DNA from: CAYLHF01 sp964383365
Lineage (GTDB): Bacteria; Bacteroidota; Rhodothermia; Rhodothermales; UBA10348
Assembly: GCA_964383365.1 (NCBI GenBank)
Contig: CAYLHF010000017.1
Span: 6,794-70,793, forward strand
Direction of reading: 5' to 3'
DNA: 64,000 nucleotides
The position numbers and the translations under genes are program-made. Numbering within the stretch: the first letter of the stretch is position 1; every line of letters begins with the position of its first letter. This document shows, piece after piece, positions 27,501-35,224 of the stretch. The notes under the pieces are model-generated. The model had not been told where the DNA came from, ran no database searches, and saw only the letters and a list, made by a program, of their open reading frames with translations.

Positions 27501-29628
27501 TGGCCTTTTTCTGTAAGTAGAGTGCCTTGTATACGTACAGATCTTTGAGCTGCTGGCGCGCGTCTTCGGTACCGCCTCCGGCATCGATCAGAGTCGAGAG
27601 ATGCTGTCCAAAAGGCTCGAGAACGGGGAAGAGGAGGGTACCGTCTCCGGGAACGATGGAGTAATTGACCAGGAAATCGAAGAGATCATCGGGTTGCAGC
27701 GCCTGATCTTCGTTGACCCGGTCCAATTTCAGCAGCTGGAGGAGCGTCTGCGTACCGCCGACGCCGGGTAGGGTCTTCGAGGCGGTCTTTCCCGGTGGTT
27801 CGTAAAAGATTTGTAACTCAAAATCAGTAGGTTGGATACCTCGATTGGGCAAACGGTAGATGTTTCGCATCTCCAGATACCACGCGGCCGGATTGAAATT
27901 GGACTCCGGTGCAGGCTGACGAAGTTGAACCGGCCGGACAAGTTTCAGGACCAGTTTATCTTCGTTTTGCCCACCATCGGATCCACCCGTGTCCGTCGAA
28001 AAATCGCCTACCTGAAAGGTGCGCCCGTTCGCGCGATAGCGATAGGCAACAGCCAGCGCTTCTGTCTCCTGGAGTCGCTGTCGCATGGTTACATACCCCA
28101 GCACCTCGTCCACGTCATAATCGCGACCTCGCTCGAGTCGTTTGAACTTACCGACCTGAAAGTCGGACGCACCCAGTCCTTTCGATTCCAGATACGATCC
28201 AGGGGCAGCACTTCCCCGCCTCAATTCCTGGTCGATTTCGCCTCCCGGGTTGTGGTCATACTGATCGAGTCCATCGTTCGGGAGTAACTGGTCGGTATAG
28301 CCAGAGGCCAGCTCCAACATCCGTTCTGATTCTCCCAGGTCTACCATGGCAACGACCTGTCGTACGTTCAACTCCTCCGGCTGAGTCGGTTCGAGTCTCC
28401 AGATTTCGAATTCTGTGATGCGCTCAAATCCGTTGGCCAATCGAATCGTCGGAGGGTCGCTCATGGCTTCTTCCCATCGATTCCTGAAGTAATACGAAAG
28501 AAAGAAATGCGTTGCGTCAGAGTAATCCGTTGGTTTCAGATCAAACTCCGAGGCCTCAGATCCACCTTCAATATTCAGGCTGTTTGACTGACCCTCCTGC
28601 TGACTCGCCACCGTCGTGAGCGTGACACCGCCGAGTTTCAATTCGCTCTTTATCCCGAACAGGCTCTGGCCGCCTCGAATGAGTGTCGACGGGGTCTGAA
28701 GGAAGACATTACCGGCTTCGATCTTCTGGATGATCTCGTCTTCGTATCCCGTGTATTGGAGTTTGAGCTGATTTTGGTAGTCAAACTGATTCTTGGAATC
28801 GTATTGAACATCGATCTGGAGTTTGTCTCCGATCGTTCCCTTGATCCCGAGTCGCAGATCCTGTTTGAAATTGGGATCCAATTGAGTGGGTGAACCCGTA
28901 ATCGAAACCTGTTGATCGCTTTTTCGGTAGTCAAAACCGGCCGTGATGTCGGCCTGACCGTTAACACTCAGGTCGACCGACGGCTTCCCAAAAATGGAGG
29001 TAAAGGCACTCTGACGACCACCGGGTACGACAATATTGAATCCGAGACCTCCGCGGCGCCGTTGCGCAACCTCCCGCGCCCGCTGGACTACTATTTCGCG
29101 CCAGTTTTTGTCGAGATCACGGTCGAGTCTCGCCTTCTTGTAGTCGTCATAGGTAAGTCTGCGCGGAATTCGAATATCCGACTTTCCCACTTCCTCATGA
29201 GTCGTGTACGTGGTACGGCTGGTGTCGTATTCGATTCGATACGTCCAGTATTGCCCGAATTCTGTCGAGAACGGACGAATCGCCCTGGGGAAGATTCTGG
29301 CGCTCCAATCATCTCTCCTCAATCGGGGCATATAGCGCGATGCTCTACCGGTATCGGGAGGAGCAAGGGAGTCAGCGAGCAGCGAATCCGCCGCGAGTAG
29401 AACGCGGAGCGAATCCTTACTGATCGATACGGAATCGGTGTCGGCGCGAGCAAACGGAAAACTCTCGTACGTCCGATCAGCCAGGTGCGAATCCGTTCGC
29501 GCACTTCCTACGAGAACTACGGAAACACACAAAGCACCGACAAGGAGACTTAAAAGGAGTCTACCTGCGTACTGCCCTTCCGGGCGATCAGTATCGAGGA
29601 AATAAATGTCTGTAGTTGAATCGGACAC
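21586..29628 (-). CDS. sprA: SprA, outer-membrane translocon of the type IX secretion system
   Basis: A 2,680-residue SprA, the giant 36-strand beta-barrel that forms the type IX secretion channel. A GTG start gives an N-terminal signal or anchor (GRLLLSLLVGALCVSVVLVG at about 22-41). Long amphipathic beta-strand regions follow, with family motifs such as the repeated DVQYDSKNQF-like and YIDDFEG segments. The C-terminal part is rich in barrel strands, with an RFxFTLKYEKFDSEDS-like ending near residues 2657-2666. An uncommon highly charged stretch at about residues 2073-2197 separates barrel regions. The length is in the normal 2,300-2,700 range. Its presence implies surface secretion or gliding-type machinery; the other por/gld genes lie outside this window. 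Confidence 0.93.
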   Translation of the reverse strand: MSDSTTDIYFLDTDRPEGQYAGRLLLSLLVGALCVSVVLVGSARTDSHLADRTYESFPFARADTDSVSISKDSLRVLLAADSLLADSLAPPDTGRASRYMPRLRRDDWSARIFPRAIRPFSTEFGQYWTYRIEYDTSRTTYTTHEEVGKSDIRIPRRLTYDDYKKARLDRDLDKNWREIVVQRAREVAQRRRGGLGFNIVVPGGRQSAFTSIFGKPSVDLSVNGQADITAGFDYRKSDQQVSITGSPTQLDPNFKQDLRLGIKGTIGDKLQIDVQYDSKNQFDYQNQLKLQYTGYEDEIIQKIEAGNVFLQTPSTLIRGGQSLFGIKSELKLGGVTLTTVASQQEGQSNSLNIEGGSEASEFDLKPTDYSDATHFFLSYYFRNRWEEAMSDPPTIRLANGFERITEFEIWRLEPTQPEELNVRQVVAMVDLGESERMLELASGYTDQLLPNDGLDQYDHNPGGEIDQELRRGSAAPGSYLESKGLGASDFQVGKFKRLERGRDYDVDEVLGYVTMRQRLQETEALAVAYRYRANGRTFQVGDFSTDTGGSDGGQNEDKLVLKLVRPVQLRQPAPESNFNPAAWYLEMRNIYRLPNRGIQPTDFELQIFYEPPGKTASKTLPGVGGTQTLLQLLKLDRVNEDQALQPDDLFDFLVNYSIVPGDGTLLFPVLEPFGQHLSTLIDAGGGTEDARQQLKDLYVYKALYLQKKANARRDSQHDVFQIRGSSKGTVKSFYNLNAFAGLVQGSVRVTSGGTPLQEGTDFIVDYTGATVNIINPAFLTSGREIAIDYEQNSLFTLQKKTLLGLRLDYSPSERIAFGATMMKMNQKSPIDKFRIGEEPISNTIWGVDGNVKLQPRWLTQAIDAIPLLQTREPSQIALTGEFAQLRPNTVQTIAFDRTRSDLKKQGRDFATDELKGTSYIDDFEGFENTFSLMQPGTWGLSAPPDSIGIVDRLGIRPGSEADSLRTNWRSSFAWYRINANMLREIPTVAFSGESIKIFRIDEVFPNRDASGELDPSLETFDLFFDPAARGPYNYTRDLRGFLDDPQETWGGMTQRLPEGFTDFSLKNIDFVEFVFRPFAENAEQDAGRSAKLYVDLGSISEDVVPDEKLNNEDGLSMATIGESSVLTWGRTPNATQNSVVDVDDATQRTEDLGLDGLASYGGDYPPFATEQDHFADFLNSLDAGSGDPKYRAEMAKALADPSGDDYHYFANEQFYGNAELFPNTATFQQHFTHYFAGHELNAFETQNKLANNTSIRRGNSRFPDSEDRNLNSTVDTENSYFQYELPLSKSALDSLAAPDMVDDFVVGEITDRDGRGTGWFQVRIPVQRFTRQVGTIQDFSLIESMRIWTTGHKVPITMRFATLELVGSQWQKAPQVASERENAFETAAEDTKLTISSINNEENADTYIPPAGAVVSQTRLANGGIQNAREQALVLRVENLKPGRQRAIFKTQNQGLDLLKYSNLRMFAHLSGKTMDGVDISSLPPEVARGKVKLFVRLGANQTNDYYEYEQPLSPSSETSGSSDELWQTNVPFNEVIQDLNSMNIELSALNKLKVARDRLAFPTDSVFVNVIADTLRTPDAPDAETFAPPGTRLSIRGTPSLGRVNSIVIGIRNAADSTSTAFEDVLEDVTVWVNELRVAGYDETNGWAALFNADIKLADVARIKTNIRTQTDGFGSLASSLGDREQNNIDNWSVTSEFNADKLIPERYNWKIPLSVQIQSNTTTPRFSPTRGDVRLEELLSQIDERTDLEPAEKEAAKLEATQSAQTHSFTRSITGRIGKSNSRSRILRNTIDGIGLTYSHSNSESRSPTQLQNDSWRWSSTLSYRFASRKTRTLSPFWFLRSIPLLGGTLGSLQFNYMPKSFTSSATFTRNFSETRERPILAPGDTSTVPLSVRFPAREKHTFSHSRNFAFQYSPFVFLNLGFDLNTSQSLNAAGVDTLFSVVTPDTLLAGVSLAQAQDQGLLSEEQLANAFEQSALQVRSANNVISDFLSERGIARAEKSDQRFTASFRPRLNRIKALNWIQLQDISYQAIFNWQNGPIGRNTGANIRNQVSFRAGMSVRVQEFWRKFGFYKSIEKKQKKYESDRDRERKVRDAEKKRRKAAREAEKQEERMRKEAEEALKKKEEENAEDGKKEETASEDVKDKDDSVTNDPEVSGEQDDVEDAPEKEVEPPKNPGINDARGIGAAKEEESSSGGGFRLPFPNFGSLARQLILAATGIRDFTLSYDGTRGASSTNVGTPILNDDGTVSDVETHFSLIDAFNGHGASPAYRFGLDRTFDITDRLIDPSLQVADILNNGNKFQGRTTLNPSKSLSINLNWNLDFQQDKNFTFRPALDLDQNIIGIDTTLTQSGTNKSSVWAFGASYIDLFQAQLATYTEDLAASPEDDPERLGDENRDGRVVLTNESVTDDFRSNFVGGGNTLDSRNLLPFPKPSWTVNYTGLSKWPIIRALVKNLTLKHGYNADYSADYSTNTQFGDNDSLRTLDLGSRQIEFPVREFQTGNVRINERYSPLIGMDITWKGQFQTNLSWSRSNSFSLSTSNFEVSENRTNEFSLNMTWQKTGLRLPLFGGKKLNNRISFSLTLARATTRDQRLRLRRALQSAISDPDFVTADALTGDNISLVTAHVRTTIQPRIAYQFSNRVSADFTLKYEKFDSEDSRQPSATMIQGNFNIRVSIAN

Positions 29629-29941
29629 GGATTACAGGCAACAATCGGCTGACGGCCCTCAGGCCTGCCGAACTGAAATCATGAATAACAAACAAGGAGG
29701 GAAAATAGTAGCTGGAGTTGCCTATATGCGATGTGTCTATAAATACAACTATTGTGATGTGTGCTGACCGATGATGCCTGAGCCGCAAGAAATAACGGTC
29801 TCCATACAAGAATCTATTTCTTTTGTTCTGTTTATTCTCACGTTTCCCTGCCAGAATCAAGGGGAGCATCGTGTGGGTGGAAGTCTGTCAATAGTACGCG
29901 TCAAATCGTACGTACACCCAAGAATCGGCCCGGGTAAATGG
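29629..29941. other. Intergenic region upstream of sprA, no gene recognised
   Basis: This 313-base gap separates the sprA start from the stop of the same-strand saccharopine dehydrogenase-like gene. It is richer in A and T than its neighbours in its central part. It holds an AGGAGGG at about 29694-29700 with no start codon at the right distance, and a short GGCC-CTCA-GGCC palindrome near 29657. The sprA promoter is expected here, but no clear Bacteroidota TAnnTTTG box could be placed. Confidence 0.5.
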
Positions 29942-31096
29942 TCATGCCAAGTCCTCATCCCAGGTCTGTCGAATATCGAGTCCTGCGTTCACAAGTTTTC
30001 TTACAAATTCATCCTTTGGCAATACCTGTTCCGGTGGCAGGAGGCCTCCGCCCGGGATCTTCTTTCGAGCGAGCATCACGGCTACCGTCGCAGCCGAGAG
30101 CGCCGTACACGTTCTCATGGCCGTCATTTCCGTTTCTTCATTGTAGTGTTCTACCAACTCGAACGTGAGCTTCCTGGATGTGCCGTCGAGTTCACCACAG
30201 ATTTCTACACGGAGTAACACGACGTCTTTATATGAACCTCCGAGACGTTGCTTTAGCCGACGTACGAAAACGTCCCGATAGGTGAGGTGGGTTCTTATAT
30301 CCAGATTTTTTTGCTCGCCGAATCCCAGGGCCAGAAGCAGGCGCATCTGTTCGGCGTGACCAGGCCATCGAATGGCCTTGTGGTCGAAGCGATCGAGTCC
30401 CAGCCCGAGCTCAGACCACTGGTCGGTGAGAGTGCTCGACGTTAGAAAAGCCTCCAGGTTCGGAAATGAGTCACCGAACGAGATGGGCTCGCATTCTTCG
30501 AGAGGCTCTTTCGGGACGAGCTTACCGTCTCTGGCTACGTACGCCCGGGTTGTGTAATCTGATACCAACTTTTCGGCAGACCAGGCGATACGAAAATTAA
30601 ATGGTGGTTCCGGATGCAACGGGACGTTCCCAATGAGAATTTGGGCACTCTCTGCCCGGTCGAATTGCTCGATTCCATATAAACAGAGGATGTTCACGAG
30701 GCCGGGATCGAGGCCACAGTTCGGGATGATCCAGAGGCCACGTGTTCTGGCGTCCCTGGCCAGATTCGGATCCGAAAAACCATCATCGTATCCGCCACCC
30801 AGGTCGCAGAAAGGGCTACCGATGGATATGCACGAGCGGGCAATATCCGGGTTGAGACTCGGGGTACTGGCCCCAATAACGCAGTCGCTTCCTGCGAGGA
30901 TGGGGGTCAAGGAAGTGGCATCGCGGGCATCCATGTGGAAGAGTCTGAGTTTAGGACTGTCCACCCTTGACTCAATCGAGTTCAGACTTCTACGGTGTGC
31001 ATCACAGACCTGAACAATCGAGATATGATCTCTTTTTACCAGGTCGCAAGCTATGGCCGACCCCATGTGACCGGCTCCGATAATCGTGATCTTCAT
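29942..31096 (-). CDS. Saccharopine dehydrogenase-like NAD(P)-dependent oxidoreductase (copy 1)
   Basis: A 384-residue protein of the saccharopine dehydrogenase/lysine 6-dehydrogenase superfamily. The Rossmann motif GAGHMGSA is at 8-15, a second nucleotide-binding stretch ends in HMDARD near 53-58, and the family segment NCGLDPGLVNIL lies near residues 123-134. The C-terminal half is the mixed alpha/beta substrate domain. Possible roles are oxidation of lysine or saccharopine, or carboxynorspermidine-type chemistry; substrate cannot be read from sequence. A related 378-residue gene lies at 39974-41110. It is divergent from the phosphofructokinase gene. Confidence 0.82.
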   Translation of the reverse strand: MKITIIGAGHMGSAIACDLVKRDHISIVQVCDAHRRSLNSIESRVDSPKLRLFHMDARDATSLTPILAGSDCVIGASTPSLNPDIARSCISIGSPFCDLGGGYDDGFSDPNLARDARTRGLWIIPNCGLDPGLVNILCLYGIEQFDRAESAQILIGNVPLHPEPPFNFRIAWSAEKLVSDYTTRAYVARDGKLVPKEPLEECEPISFGDSFPNLEAFLTSSTLTDQWSELGLGLDRFDHKAIRWPGHAEQMRLLLALGFGEQKNLDIRTHLTYRDVFVRRLKQRLGGSYKDVVLLRVEICGELDGTSRKLTFELVEHYNEETEMTAMRTCTALSAATVAVMLARKKIPGGGLLPPEQVLPKDEFVRKLVNAGLDIRQTWDEDLA

Positions 31097-31228
31097 ACTC
31101 CGGACCAGACTTAGTTACAAATTAGGACGGATGTCTACTATTTTTAGTGAAATGAGACTGTATCAGTCTTCTCTGCGTAGAAGGTCGGTACTGTTTGACA
31201 ACCTGATACCACCAGTAAATGTAAGATC

Positions 31229-32428
31229 ATGGGAAGAAAGAGAGGAACGATCGGGATCTTGACGGGCGGAGGGGACGTGCCGGGCCTGAATCCAGCCATT
31301 CGGGCAGTGACCATTCGAGCCATCCGGGAGGGGTATCGGGTTATCGGTATCCGGAGAGGATGGGCAGGTCTGGTCGATCTCGTCCCGGAGAAGGATGCGG
31401 AGAACGGTCACGCTTTCCAGGAGCTAACCGAGGAAGTGGTCAATCGGGCCGGGCGTACAGGAGGTACGTTTATCCACTCGTCACGAACGAGACCGAGCCA
31501 TCTACCAAAGTCACAGGTTCCTCCGCATCTTGCAGACCGGTACACGGATGAAATCAATGACGTGACGCCAGACGTTCTCAAGTCAATTGAATTTCTTGGA
31601 CTCAATTTTTTGATTCCCATCGGTGGAGACGATACGCTCAGCTACGCCCATCGTCTTCACGAAGAAGGGGTCAAGGTTGTGGCCATTCCGAAGACAATGG
31701 ACAATGACGTACCGGGTACAGACTACTGCATTGGCTTTGGTACCTGTGTTACCAGGACCATCGAGTTGACCCACACGCTCCGGACTTCCGCCGGATCACA
31801 CGAGCGATTCCTTGTCATCGAAGTTTTCGGAAGATACGCAGGCTATACCGCACTCCTTCCTACCATGGCCGGAGCTGCCGATCGATGTGTCATCCCAGAA
31901 CATCATTTTGACCCGGAACACCTGACCGAACTACTCTCGCATGATCGTAGTCGAAATCCATCCAAATACGCCGTTGTACTGGTCTCCGAAGGGGCAAAAA
32001 TGATTGGTCAGGAAGATCATCAGTTCAAGGGGCACGAGGCAGATCAATACGGACACAGAAAATTGGGCGGGATTGGTGATCGGGTAGCGGCAGATCTGAA
32101 ACGACTGTCTCCGAAATACAATAATGGGAAGAGGGTAAATATCGTCAGTCAGAGACTCGGGTATCTGGTTCGATGTGGAGATCCGGATGCACTCGACTCC
32201 ATCGTGCCGATGGCATTCGGGAATCTGGCTTTTGACCTCGTGCTGGCCAATAAATCGGGGCGACTCGTAAGTCTCCGGAGCGGGACATACGATAACGTAC
32301 CGATAGACGTTATTACCGGTACTAAAAAAGTGGTTGACGTGAGCAAGTATTACAATACGGACAGGCTTCGTCCGTATTACCATTCCTTCAATCGAAGACC
32401 GACGTTTATCATGACAAGTGATATCTGA
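31229..32428 (+). CDS. 6-phosphofructokinase, predicted pyrophosphate-dependent
   Basis: A 399-residue glycolytic enzyme that phosphorylates fructose 6-phosphate. The phosphate loop LTGGGDVPGLN is at 11-21. The donor-site motif reads GGDDT at 132-136 where ATP-dependent enzymes have GGDGS, and PKTMDNDV at 154-161 carries K155 where ATP enzymes have glycine. This aspartate/lysine pair is the established signature of pyrophosphate-dependent enzymes, whose reaction is reversible. The GRYAGYTALL and SEGAKM segments of the family are also present. The start ATG is clear, with AAGATC just upstream. ATP use cannot be excluded without assay. Confidence 0.9.
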   Translation: MGRKRGTIGILTGGGDVPGLNPAIRAVTIRAIREGYRVIGIRRGWAGLVDLVPEKDAENGHAFQELTEEVVNRAGRTGGTFIHSSRTRPSHLPKSQVPPHLADRYTDEINDVTPDVLKSIEFLGLNFLIPIGGDDTLSYAHRLHEEGVKVVAIPKTMDNDVPGTDYCIGFGTCVTRTIELTHTLRTSAGSHERFLVIEVFGRYAGYTALLPTMAGAADRCVIPEHHFDPEHLTELLSHDRSRNPSKYAVVLVSEGAKMIGQEDHQFKGHEADQYGHRKLGGIGDRVAADLKRLSPKYNNGKRVNIVSQRLGYLVRCGDPDALDSIVPMAFGNLAFDLVLANKSGRLVSLRSGTYDNVPIDVITGTKKVVDVSKYYNTDRLRPYYHSFNRRPTFIMTSDI

Positions 32429-32441
32429 GTTGGGAGGCTGT

Positions 32442-32460
32442 CCGCAGGTGCGCACCGCGG
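32442..32460. terminator. Possible stem-loop between convergent genes
   Basis: An imperfect inverted repeat (CCGCAGGTG / CGCACCGCGG) sits in the 39-base gap between the stops of the phosphofructokinase gene and the minus-strand permease gene. No T tract follows on either strand, so a terminator role is tentative. Confidence 0.3.
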
Positions 32461-32467
32461 CTTCAAC

Positions 32468-34183
32468 TCAGACCTGGAGTATCCCTCGTTCGTCCGGGAC
32501 GAGTCTTCGGATAATGATCGTCGAGAGGGCGATCAGTATCATCAGAAAGACACTGTAGGCGGCAGCACCCCCGAAGTCATACAGACGGAGTTGTGAAAGG
32601 ATTTCGACGCTGATGGGTCTGTTCTGGAAGACATACAACATGATGGAGGATACAAATTCTCCAAGCGCCGCTACGAATGTCAGAAGAGATCCCGCAGCGA
32701 TACCGGGTGCTATTGTCGGGAGTACCACCCGCCTGAGTGTATGAAAACGAGATGCCCCCAGATCCACGGACGCCTCGGTCAGTCGGTCGTCAAAGTTCTC
32801 GAGAGCGGCAACCGTAGATCGAAATACCAGAGGGATGTGTCTGATGAAATAAGCTAACGGCAGCATCCAGAAAGAACCCACCAACACACGTCCCAGTGTT
32901 AGCGTCGACGGTTCGTTGAACGTTGCGATCAGATTGACAGCGATGACCGTGCCCGGGATCGCAAATGGGAGAATAGCCAGGCCACGAAGAAGGAATCGGC
33001 CCGGTATACTACCCTTGACGATGAAGAGGGCAGCGCTGACGCCGAACAGGATATTTCCGATTGTAGCTATGGTAGCCATTCTGATACTATTCCATACGGG
33101 TTCGAAAACATCGGGTTGGACGACCAGGTCGACATAATTTCGCAGCGTAAAGTGCTCAGGGAAAACCTGATAGGTCCAACTTCCTTCCTGTACGAAGGAG
33201 ATCAGGGCTACCGTTGCAATGGGGAGTAGCAGAAGGACAAGAGCGATCACTCCGCCAAACAGCATAATGGCCCGGCCTATGCCACTCGATATGGATGTGC
33301 GCCTAACAGTCGCTCCTTTGGAGGCCCTTGCCTTTCCGGATCGATTCCGAATCTCAATCAGAATTAGAAAAAAGATGCAGATGGCTGTCAGAATCGTCGA
33401 AACTGTTGATGAATGGGCCATATTCCCATTCATTTTGTAATTATAAATCTGGAGTGTCAGAAAATTGTCGGAACCGGCAAACAGGAGCGGAGCCGTAAAG
33501 GATGCCATCGATATCATAAAAACAAGCAACGATGCACTCACGATAGCTGGACGTAGATGGGGTAGAATGATCCGGCGAAAGGTATAGAACGTTCCAGCTC
33601 CAAGATCCTCGGACGCATCCATCAACGAGCCATCGAATTCGCTCAGGGCCGATGAACAAAAGAGATAGAAGAAGACGTACATCGAATAGACGTGGACCAG
33701 CAAAACCGCCCACAGACCACCGAATGAAAACGGTACTGTTTCCAGGTCGAAGAAGGATTGGATGGCGCGAGGTAATATTCCGCTCTCGCCGTAGAGAAAC
33801 AGAAATGCAAGGACTCCTACGAGCGGAGGAAGCGCTAGCGGAAGGGCGACAATCCCGGAGAGGGCTTTCTTTAGTGGAAAGCTGTATCTGAAGAAAACAT
33901 ACGCCAGACCGATTCCGACCATCGCAGATCCGACCACGGACCAGAAAGAAATCCAGACGGAATTCCAGAGTGCCCGGACGTTTGCCGACGCAAGTGAGGA
34001 AAATACTCGGCTCAGATTTTCCGGCCTGATGCCTTCGGCGATTACGGTCAGGCTCGGATACAGCACATATCCGCCGAGAATCAGAGCGATTCCCAGAAGC
34101 GCCATCCATTCGGTCCGGCCTGAGAACCACAAAAACCGGGTATGGGAACGGGTTACAAGCCTATGAAGACGAAATTCGGGCAT
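32468..34183 (-). CDS. ABC transporter permease with two fused membrane domains (FbpB/ThiP-like)
   Basis: A 571-residue inner-membrane permease with about twelve helices in two halves. Each half has the EAA-type cytoplasmic loop that contacts the ATPase: EDLGAGTFYTFRRIILPHLRPA in the first half and EASVDLGASRFHTLRRVVLP in the second. This double-permease architecture is typical of Fe(III) (FbpB), thiamine and some phosphonate importers. No binding protein or ATPase gene is adjacent, so the substrate is unknown. It lies 11 bases from recR on the same strand. Confidence 0.88.
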   Translation of the reverse strand: MPEFRLHRLVTRSHTRFLWFSGRTEWMALLGIALILGGYVLYPSLTVIAEGIRPENLSRVFSSLASANVRALWNSVWISFWSVVGSAMVGIGLAYVFFRYSFPLKKALSGIVALPLALPPLVGVLAFLFLYGESGILPRAIQSFFDLETVPFSFGGLWAVLLVHVYSMYVFFYLFCSSALSEFDGSLMDASEDLGAGTFYTFRRIILPHLRPAIVSASLLVFMISMASFTAPLLFAGSDNFLTLQIYNYKMNGNMAHSSTVSTILTAICIFFLILIEIRNRSGKARASKGATVRRTSISSGIGRAIMLFGGVIALVLLLLPIATVALISFVQEGSWTYQVFPEHFTLRNYVDLVVQPDVFEPVWNSIRMATIATIGNILFGVSAALFIVKGSIPGRFLLRGLAILPFAIPGTVIAVNLIATFNEPSTLTLGRVLVGSFWMLPLAYFIRHIPLVFRSTVAALENFDDRLTEASVDLGASRFHTLRRVVLPTIAPGIAAGSLLTFVAALGEFVSSIMLYVFQNRPISVEILSQLRLYDFGGAAAYSVFLMILIALSTIIIRRLVPDERGILQV

Positions 34184-34194
34184 CGCTGCATCTC

Positions 34195-34818
34195 TTAGAC
34201 ATTCACCCGGCTTTCGATGGCTCGGGTCAATGTCGCCTCATCCGCAAATTCCAGATTACCTCCGATCGGAATACCCCGGGCAAGTCGGGAGATAGCCACA
34301 TCAAAAGGTTTCAGAAGTTGGGTGATATAATAGGCAGTGGTATCTCCTTCGACATTGGGGTTCACAGCCAGTATGATCTCTCTGACGGGCGTCGGTTCGA
34401 TGAGGGCACTGGATTCGGGATCCAGTCTTTTGATCAGCTCTCTGATTCTCAGGTCGTCGGGTCCCACTCCGTCGAGTGGAGAAATGACCCCCCCCAGCAC
34501 ATGATAGATCCCCTGGAAGCCATGCGTTTTTTCGATGGCCAGCACATCATTTGACTCTTCTACGACACAAATCACCCCGGCGTCTCTTTTCGGAGAACTG
34601 CAGATGGGACACGGATCGTTGTCCGTGACCGAGAAACACACAGAGCAGTCGACTACGTTGTCTTTTACGTCCAGAAGAGCACTGGACAGCCTGGCGACGT
34701 CATCCCTGGACATTTTCAGGATATACGATGCCAGACGCTGAGCGGTCTTTCTACCGATGGTGGGAAGCCTCGAAAACTGTTCAACGAGCGCTTCGACGGA
34801 CTCGGAAGTGAATTGCAT
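34195..34818 (-). CDS. recR: Recombination mediator protein RecR
   Basis: A 207-residue RecR, partner of RecO/RecF in loading RecA on gapped DNA. The sequence shows an N-terminal helix-hairpin-helix (RLPTIGRKTAQRLA at about 17-30), a four-cysteine zinc finger (C58, C61, C70, C73) and a TOPRIM domain starting at about residue 82 (VICVVEESNDVLAIE, then GVISPLDGVGPDDL). The C-terminal Walker B-like tail includes ARGIPIGG. It is the last member of the dnaX-ybaB-recR cluster, 10 bases from ybaB. Confidence 0.95.
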   Translation of the reverse strand: MQFTSESVEALVEQFSRLPTIGRKTAQRLASYILKMSRDDVARLSSALLDVKDNVVDCSVCFSVTDNDPCPICSSPKRDAGVICVVEESNDVLAIEKTHGFQGIYHVLGGVISPLDGVGPDDLRIRELIKRLDPESSALIEPTPVREIILAVNPNVEGDTTAYYITQLLKPFDVAISRLARGIPIGGNLEFADEATLTRAIESRVNV

Positions 34819-34828
34819 GGGCGATGTG

Positions 34829-35167
34829 CTACAGTCCGAATTTACTCATGTCCATGCCAGGAGGTAGGAATCCGCCGGCTGCTTTGGACATTTCATCCTT
34901 CGCAACCTGAGCGGCTTCCTCCAGAGCCTTATTTACTCCGGCAATAATCAGATCCTCAAGCAATTCCACATCTTCACGGTCGACTACTTCTTTCTCGATC
35001 GAAATGGCCGTGACGCGCTGCTGGCCGTTGGCGGTCACCTTTACCATGCCACCGCCGGCTTCGGCGGTTACCGATTTGGCAGCAAGCGTGTCCTGCGTGG
35101 CACTCATCGTCCGTTGCATGTCCATCATTTTGCTGACCATGTCAGCCATATTCAGTTTGTCAGGCAT
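34829..35167 (-). CDS. ybaB: YbaB/EbfC family nucleoid-associated protein
   Basis: A 112-residue small DNA-binding protein of the YbaB family, a dimeric nucleoid component. Family features are the N-terminal helix (MVSKMMDMQRTMSATQDTLA), the GGGMVKVTANGQQRVTAISI strand region and the glycine-rich C-terminus (GGFLPPGMDM). It is encoded between dnaX and recR, the conserved bacterial arrangement. Confidence 0.93.
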   Translation of the reverse strand: MPDKLNMADMVSKMMDMQRTMSATQDTLAAKSVTAEAGGGMVKVTANGQQRVTAISIEKEVVDREDVELLEDLIIAGVNKALEEAAQVAKDEMSKAAGGFLPPGMDMSKFGL

Positions 35168-35224
35168 AAGTATGTTTTTTTAAGCGGCGATTCGACTGGA
35201 GTGAGTCAAGAAGAGATCAGGCGA

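Noticed and set aside
21570..29632. Identical 14-base TGAATCGGACACGG at the start codons of lipB and sprA
   Set aside because: It includes the GTG-TCC-GAT-TCA start of both genes. A 14-base repeat is expected by chance several times in a window of this size, and no further matching sequence flanks it.
29771..30217. 148-codon plus-strand ORF at the end of the saccharopine dehydrogenase-like gene
   Set aside because: Most of it is antisense to the C-terminal half of that gene and no conserved feature is visible.
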